A stretch of DNA of 64,000 bases, taken from positions 1,016,501 to 1,080,500 of the forward strand of contig NC_013520.1 in assembly GCF_000024945.1 (NCBI RefSeq), read 5' to 3'. Of the stretch, positions 60,854 through 64,000 are shown piece after piece (the stretch's first letter is position 1; each line of letters opens with the position of its first letter). Made by a program: the position numbers and the translations under genes. This DNA is from Veillonella parvula DSM 2008 (GTDB lineage: Bacteria > Bacillota > Negativicutes > Veillonellales > Veillonellaceae). A model generated the notes under the pieces. It saw only the letters and a program-made list of their open reading frames with translations, made no database searches and was not told the DNA's origin.

Positions 60854-62200
60854 ATGACGAAGAAATACATATTAGTAGGAACAGTACTTGTTCTTTTGGG
60901 TACAAGTGGTTGCTCATACATTCCAACAGAAAATATTTCTTATGGTGTATATTATAATGATACAGATCTATCAAATACACCAAAGAACGAATTACAAGCA
61001 CGTTTACAAGAGGTGAATGATAAGATACCTCAGACTATATCTATCGATATGGGAAATAATAAAAAACAACAAGTCACATATCATGATTTAGGTATTCAAT
61101 TCGATACAGAGGCTATGGTAAAAGCTATTTCCACATACGGCTATGAGGATGATATGTGGACAGTATTGTCACATAGATTTAATGGTTTATTTTATGGTCA
61201 TCATTTTAAACCACAATATAAGTTAGACGAAGTAAAGGGTAAAACATATCTCACTGAGTTAGCAAAAACAATAGATACACCTGGTCATGATGCCTATCTT
61301 ACTGTTGAAAATGGACAAGTAGTAATACATCCGTCAAAAGAAGGCAAACGTATTGATATCGATGCCACCCTCAAAAAGCTGAAAGATGATTTACAATCTG
61401 GCGATAGTATAAATTCACTTTCTATGGTATTTACTACGCAGAATACAGTAAAAGTTACTAATACTGATCTAAAACCTTTAAATACTGTATTAGCATCTTT
61501 CACAACGGAGTATAATCCAAGTAATGAAAGCAGAACACATAATATCCAATTAGCTTCTGATAAGATAAATGGTACACTTATTAAGCCCGGTGCACAATTC
61601 TCCTTTAACGATGTAGTAGGCGAACGTACTGCAGAAGCTGGCTATGATGATGCGCCTGTTATGATTGATGGCAAATTAGTTCCAGGCATTGGTGGCGGTA
61701 TTTGCCAAGTGAGTTCTACTATTTTTAATACAGCTTTATTATCTGGTATGAATATTGTTGAACGTACACCTCATTTTGAACCAGTTGGATATATTCAAGC
61801 TGGTAGAGATGCTACGGTAGCTTGGGGCTATTTAGACTTTAAGTTTAGAAATCCGTACCAACATTCTATTTATATCTTAAGTGTTATGAATAATGGTACG
61901 TTAACTATTTACATTATAGGTACAGCTGAAGATAAACCAAAAAATGTATCTATCTCTGTAGGCGATTATGGTGAGATTCCAAATAAAACAATAACTAAGG
62001 TAGATCCATCTTTAAAAGAAAAAGAGGTACAAGAGGGCCATGTAGGCTTAAAAATGAATACGTATAGAACCATTACATATGGTAACTGGGTTACTCAAAC
62101 TGATTCCTTTGAGTCTGTATATGACCCTGTAGATACGATTATTACAATGCCTGCAACACCTGAAGTGCCACCTAAGAAAACAGATAAAAAGAAATCATAA
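60854..62200 (+). CDS. VanW-family lipoprotein
   Basis: A 448 aa secreted protein with a signal peptide and probable lipobox (LGTSGC, Cys about residue 20). The N-terminal half is a peptidoglycan-binding-like domain pair (YYNDTDLSNTPKNELQARLQ, then QVVIHPSKEGKRIDI). The VanW domain covers about residues 210-345: FTTEYNPSNESRTHNIQLASDKINGTLIKPG, FNDVVGERTAEAGYDDAPV, GGGICQVSSTIFNTALLSGM and ERTPHFEPVGYI. A Pro/Lys-rich tail ends it. VanW function is unknown; an envelope role is likely. Confidence 0.9.
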   Translation: MTKKYILVGTVLVLLGTSGCSYIPTENISYGVYYNDTDLSNTPKNELQARLQEVNDKIPQTISIDMGNNKKQQVTYHDLGIQFDTEAMVKAISTYGYEDDMWTVLSHRFNGLFYGHHFKPQYKLDEVKGKTYLTELAKTIDTPGHDAYLTVENGQVVIHPSKEGKRIDIDATLKKLKDDLQSGDSINSLSMVFTTQNTVKVTNTDLKPLNTVLASFTTEYNPSNESRTHNIQLASDKINGTLIKPGAQFSFNDVVGERTAEAGYDDAPVMIDGKLVPGIGGGICQVSSTIFNTALLSGMNIVERTPHFEPVGYIQAGRDATVAWGYLDFKFRNPYQHSIYILSVMNNGTLTIYIIGTAEDKPKNVSISVGDYGEIPNKTITKVDPSLKEKEVQEGHVGLKMNTYRTITYGNWVTQTDSFESVYDPVDTIITMPATPEVPPKKTDKKKS

Positions 62201-62220
62201 CTATAGCTTTTATGAAATAT

Positions 62221-62268
62221 AGCCTAAACTATTGACCATTGTATATAAATAGTTTAGGCTATTATTTG
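62221..62268 (+). terminator. stem-loop after vanW
   Basis: AGCCTAAACTATT pairs perfectly with AATAGTTTAGGCT across a 14-nt loop, followed by ATTATTTG. Likely terminator with a weak T tract. The 120 bp after it up to the PAP2 gene is AT-rich and shows nothing else. Confidence 0.75.
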
Positions 62269-62393
62269 GGCTGTAAATGAGAAATCATTATATACGTAAA
62301 TAAATTAGTATAGATTAATTATTAAAATAAAAAGCATAATAAGACATTCTCAATAATTATCATTTAGAAAAAAGTTGACTGGAAGAGGAACTT

Positions 62394-63011
62394 ATGGACA
62401 CAATTTTACAATTTGATCACTCTTTAATTTTCTATGTACATGAACATTTTGTATATAGTTTTTTAACACCAATTATGGCATTTATTTCAAAAATTACAAG
62501 TAATGGCGCATTATGGATTATTATAGCATTATTATTAATGCTACAAAAAAAATACCGCGTTTTAGGCGTGGCAATTATTATTGCCTTAGGATTTGTATTT
62601 ATAATTGGCGACCAAGGTTTAAAACCAAATGTAGCGAGATTAAGACCATTTGTTGATTTTCCAAATGTAACGGTGCCGTTGGAATCTGCACTACCAAAAG
62701 CTACAAGCTATTCATTCCCATCAGGCCACAGTTTTGGTTCATTTGCATCATCTATGACGATTTACCTAGGCTTAACTCAAATAGCGCCTCAGAAGCGATA
62801 TTTAGGGATTTTAGCATTGTTAGGTTCAATAGTAGTAGCATTCTCTAGAGTTTACTTATTTGCGCATTATCCAACAGATGTATTAACAGGTCTAGTATTA
62901 GGGATCATCGTAGGATTTATTGCCTGGAAATTAGCAAGAATTGGCTGGAACTGGTGGACTAACCGCCATAATGATGTAGAATACGAACCATACACATTTA
63001 AACGTAAATAA
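62394..63011 (+). CDS. PAP2-family membrane phosphatase (possible undecaprenyl-diphosphatase)
   Basis: A 205 aa membrane protein with about five hydrophobic segments and all three acid-phosphatase motifs: KPNVARLRP, the PSGH of YSFPSGHSFGS, and SRVYLFAHYPTDV (SR-x5-H-x3-D). BcrC/PgpB-type enzymes of this family recycle undecaprenyl diphosphate or dephosphorylate phosphatidylglycerol phosphate; the substrate here is undetermined. GGAAGAGGAAC precedes the ATG. Confidence 0.9.
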   Translation: MDTILQFDHSLIFYVHEHFVYSFLTPIMAFISKITSNGALWIIIALLLMLQKKYRVLGVAIIIALGFVFIIGDQGLKPNVARLRPFVDFPNVTVPLESALPKATSYSFPSGHSFGSFASSMTIYLGLTQIAPQKRYLGILALLGSIVVAFSRVYLFAHYPTDVLTGLVLGIIVGFIAWKLARIGWNWWTNRHNDVEYEPYTFKRK

Positions 63012-63035
63012 GCAAAAAACTATATAACACAAGGG

Positions 63036-63061
63036 ATTGGGCCATTTAGGCCCAATTTTTG
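63036..63061 (+). terminator. terminator after the PAP2 gene
   Basis: ATTGGGCC-ATTTA-GGCCCAAT followed by TTTTTG, a GC-rich stem with T tract. Confidence 0.92.
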
Positions 63062-63062
63062 A

Positions 63063-63109
63063 CATTAAATTACTTCCGATAATATATCGTTATCGGAAGT
63101 AATTTAATG
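63063..63109. repeat. 20-bp perfect inverted repeat, 7-nt loop
   Basis: CATTAAATTACTTCCGATAA (63063-63082) and its exact complement (63090-63109) surround TATATCG. No T-run follows on either strand, so it does not look like a standard terminator. It lies between two genuine terminators of converging genes. Confidence 0.9.
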
Positions 63110-63112
63110 ACA

Positions 63113-63148
63113 AAAGAAAACTAGCCTATATTCCTATAAGCTAGTTTA
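63113..63148 (-). terminator. terminator of the WG-repeat gene
   Basis: Minus strand: AAACTAGC-t-TATA pairs with TATA-g-GCTAGTTT, then TCTTTTG. It lies downstream of the WG-repeat gene. Confidence 0.85.
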
Positions 63149-63185
63149 TGTAAGTTACTTCTAAAAATAACCAGATACATACTCA

Positions 63186-64000
63186 TTATTTATCAACGGA
63201 TTCTATTTTTTTAATATATGCAGCTAATAATGGTTCATCTATGGTGATCTTATCAAATTTAGGTTCAACGACTATATGGCCTTTATAATCCATTAGACCA
63301 TATTTACTATCAGACTTATAAACAAATAAGTCTTTATAAAATGAGGTTATATCGTCATCAAAATGTGGTAATTCGAATAGTTTATAAACTGAATTTGTGG
63401 CAATCACATATTTTGTCTTATCATAAGTTGCTGTCGTAACTTTATTTAATACATAATTAGGCTTAGATGTATCTATACTATCATACACCACATCAAATAA
63501 AACACCCGTCTCAGCATTAAATATATGGCTTCCAATCGAATCCTTTAATACAAAACTACGATCACTTAATCTTTCATAAGAATCATAGTTCATTGCAACT
63601 ACAGTTTGATTTAAGGAATCAATAATACCATACTTATTTTTTTCATTAGATACAATAAAATAAGAAAATTCTTTACCTAGATGTTGTATAGATTTATATT
63701 TCGCAGGAATTACTATTTCATTCTCACTCGTTCTCAATCCATACAAAGTATTTCCTTTTTTATCTATTTGAGTAAATAATTGATAAGTATCTGATGGTTT
63801 TCTACTATATAGACTTTCATCTGAATATCCATTCGTCCCTTGTCCAGCCCCTGTTGTTGACTTTTCATAGTCATGTGTATGAATAAGATTTAGTGCTTCA
63901 TTTTCAGTCAGTAAAATGCCCTCTTCAGTAACAAATTTAATATAATCATCCGCAGTATATATTTCAAATAAATTTTTCTTGTCATTTTTTGACCAGTAAA
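63186..64000 (-). CDS. WG-repeat protein, C-terminal part (5' end outside window)
   Basis: The minus-strand frame is open from the window edge to 63186, giving at least 271 aa of a larger protein. The last part contains WG-type beta repeats: TLYGLRTSENEIVIPAKYKSI, KYGIIDSLNQTVVAMNYDSY and KYGLMDYKGHIVVEPKFDKI, the KYG-(L/I)-(I/M)D-x2-G-x2-V-x-P-x(Y/F)D pattern. The segment before it (63760-64000) is charged and not repeat-like. An in-frame ATG at 63746 is probably internal. WG proteins are often surface or periplasmic; function unknown. Confidence 0.82.
   Translation of the reverse strand, partial: YWSKNDKKNLFEIYTADDYIKFVTEEGILLTENEALNLIHTHDYEKSTTGAGQGTNGYSDESLYSRKPSDTYQLFTQIDKKGNTLYGLRTSENEIVIPAKYKSIQHLGKEFSYFIVSNEKNKYGIIDSLNQTVVAMNYDSYERLSDRSFVLKDSIGSHIFNAETGVLFDVVYDSIDTSKPNYVLNKVTTATYDKTKYVIATNSVYKLFELPHFDDDITSFYKDLFVYKSDSKYGLMDYKGHIVVEPKFDKITIDEPLLAAYIKKIESVDK

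Overview
This 64 kb window is low-GC, densely packed housekeeping chromosome from a Firmicute. The evidence is a CIRCE-controlled hrcA-grpE-dnaK-dnaJ operon, Firmicute-type LexA boxes (CGAAC-n4-GTTCG), a lysine riboswitch in front of dapB-asd-dapA, rpsU next to yqeY, and an endonuclease-type MutL. Gene content (late cobalamin genes, aspartate-family amino acid genes, panD-panC, no recognisable sporulation or flagellar genes) fits the diderm Negativicutes, most likely Veillonella. The genus is an inference from gene content and base composition. No rRNA, tRNA, CRISPR array or insertion sequence was recognised.

Layout. 1-4.7 kb: 3' part of mutL, an RsmJ-like methyltransferase, miaA and a PLP-dependent methionine gamma-lyase family gene. 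4.7-9.6 kb: mnmA with a structured leader, lepA, hemW and a small siroheme/4Fe-4S protein. 9.9-18 kb: the heat-shock operon followed by prmA, rsmE, mtaB and a HIT protein. 18-21 kb: rpsU-yqeY, then an unusually long glutamine synthetase whose leader ends in a terminator hairpin. 21-22 kb: psiE-like gene and tpx on the minus strand. 22.4-26.7 kb: a heterodimeric ABC exporter and a SpoU-type RNA methyltransferase. 26.8-33.3 kb: a ChbG/HpnK-type deacetylase with a flippase-like membrane protein, a PheB-type ACT regulator, hom-thrB, htpX, ndk and a PduO-type adenosyltransferase. 33.7-41.2 kb: cobU-cobQ-cbiB-cobS-pduX-cobD-cobC, i.e. attachment of the aminopropanol arm and nucleotide loop of B12, then a pseudouridine synthase. 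41.3-52.7 kb: a long collinear run pepP-efp-asp23-asp23-nusB-(TsaD paralogue)-xseA-xseB-ispA-DUF212-tlyA-nadK-rRNA methylase-argR-recN. 52.7-55.8 kb: lysine riboswitch and dapB-asd-dapA. 56-58.3 kb: panD-panC and a BASS-family transporter resembling PanS. 58.4-60.7 kb: lexA, a divergent LysM gene resembling the SOS cell-division inhibitor YneA, and a stand-alone tyrosine recombinase. 60.8-64 kb: a VanW lipoprotein, a PAP2 phosphatase and the 3' part of a WG-repeat protein.

Most genes form tightly coupled plus-strand operons with 1-14 bp overlaps. Regulation is concentrated in leaders: CIRCE (hrcA), the lysine riboswitch (dapB), terminator-like hairpins just before the ribosome binding sites of glnA, the chbG-like gene and the first asp23 gene, a palindrome over the argR -10, and a LexA-box cluster between lexA and the yneA-like gene. 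The strongest candidate for something under-described is this lexA/yneA-like divergon, because it implies SOS-induced division arrest in a Gram-negative-type Firmicute.
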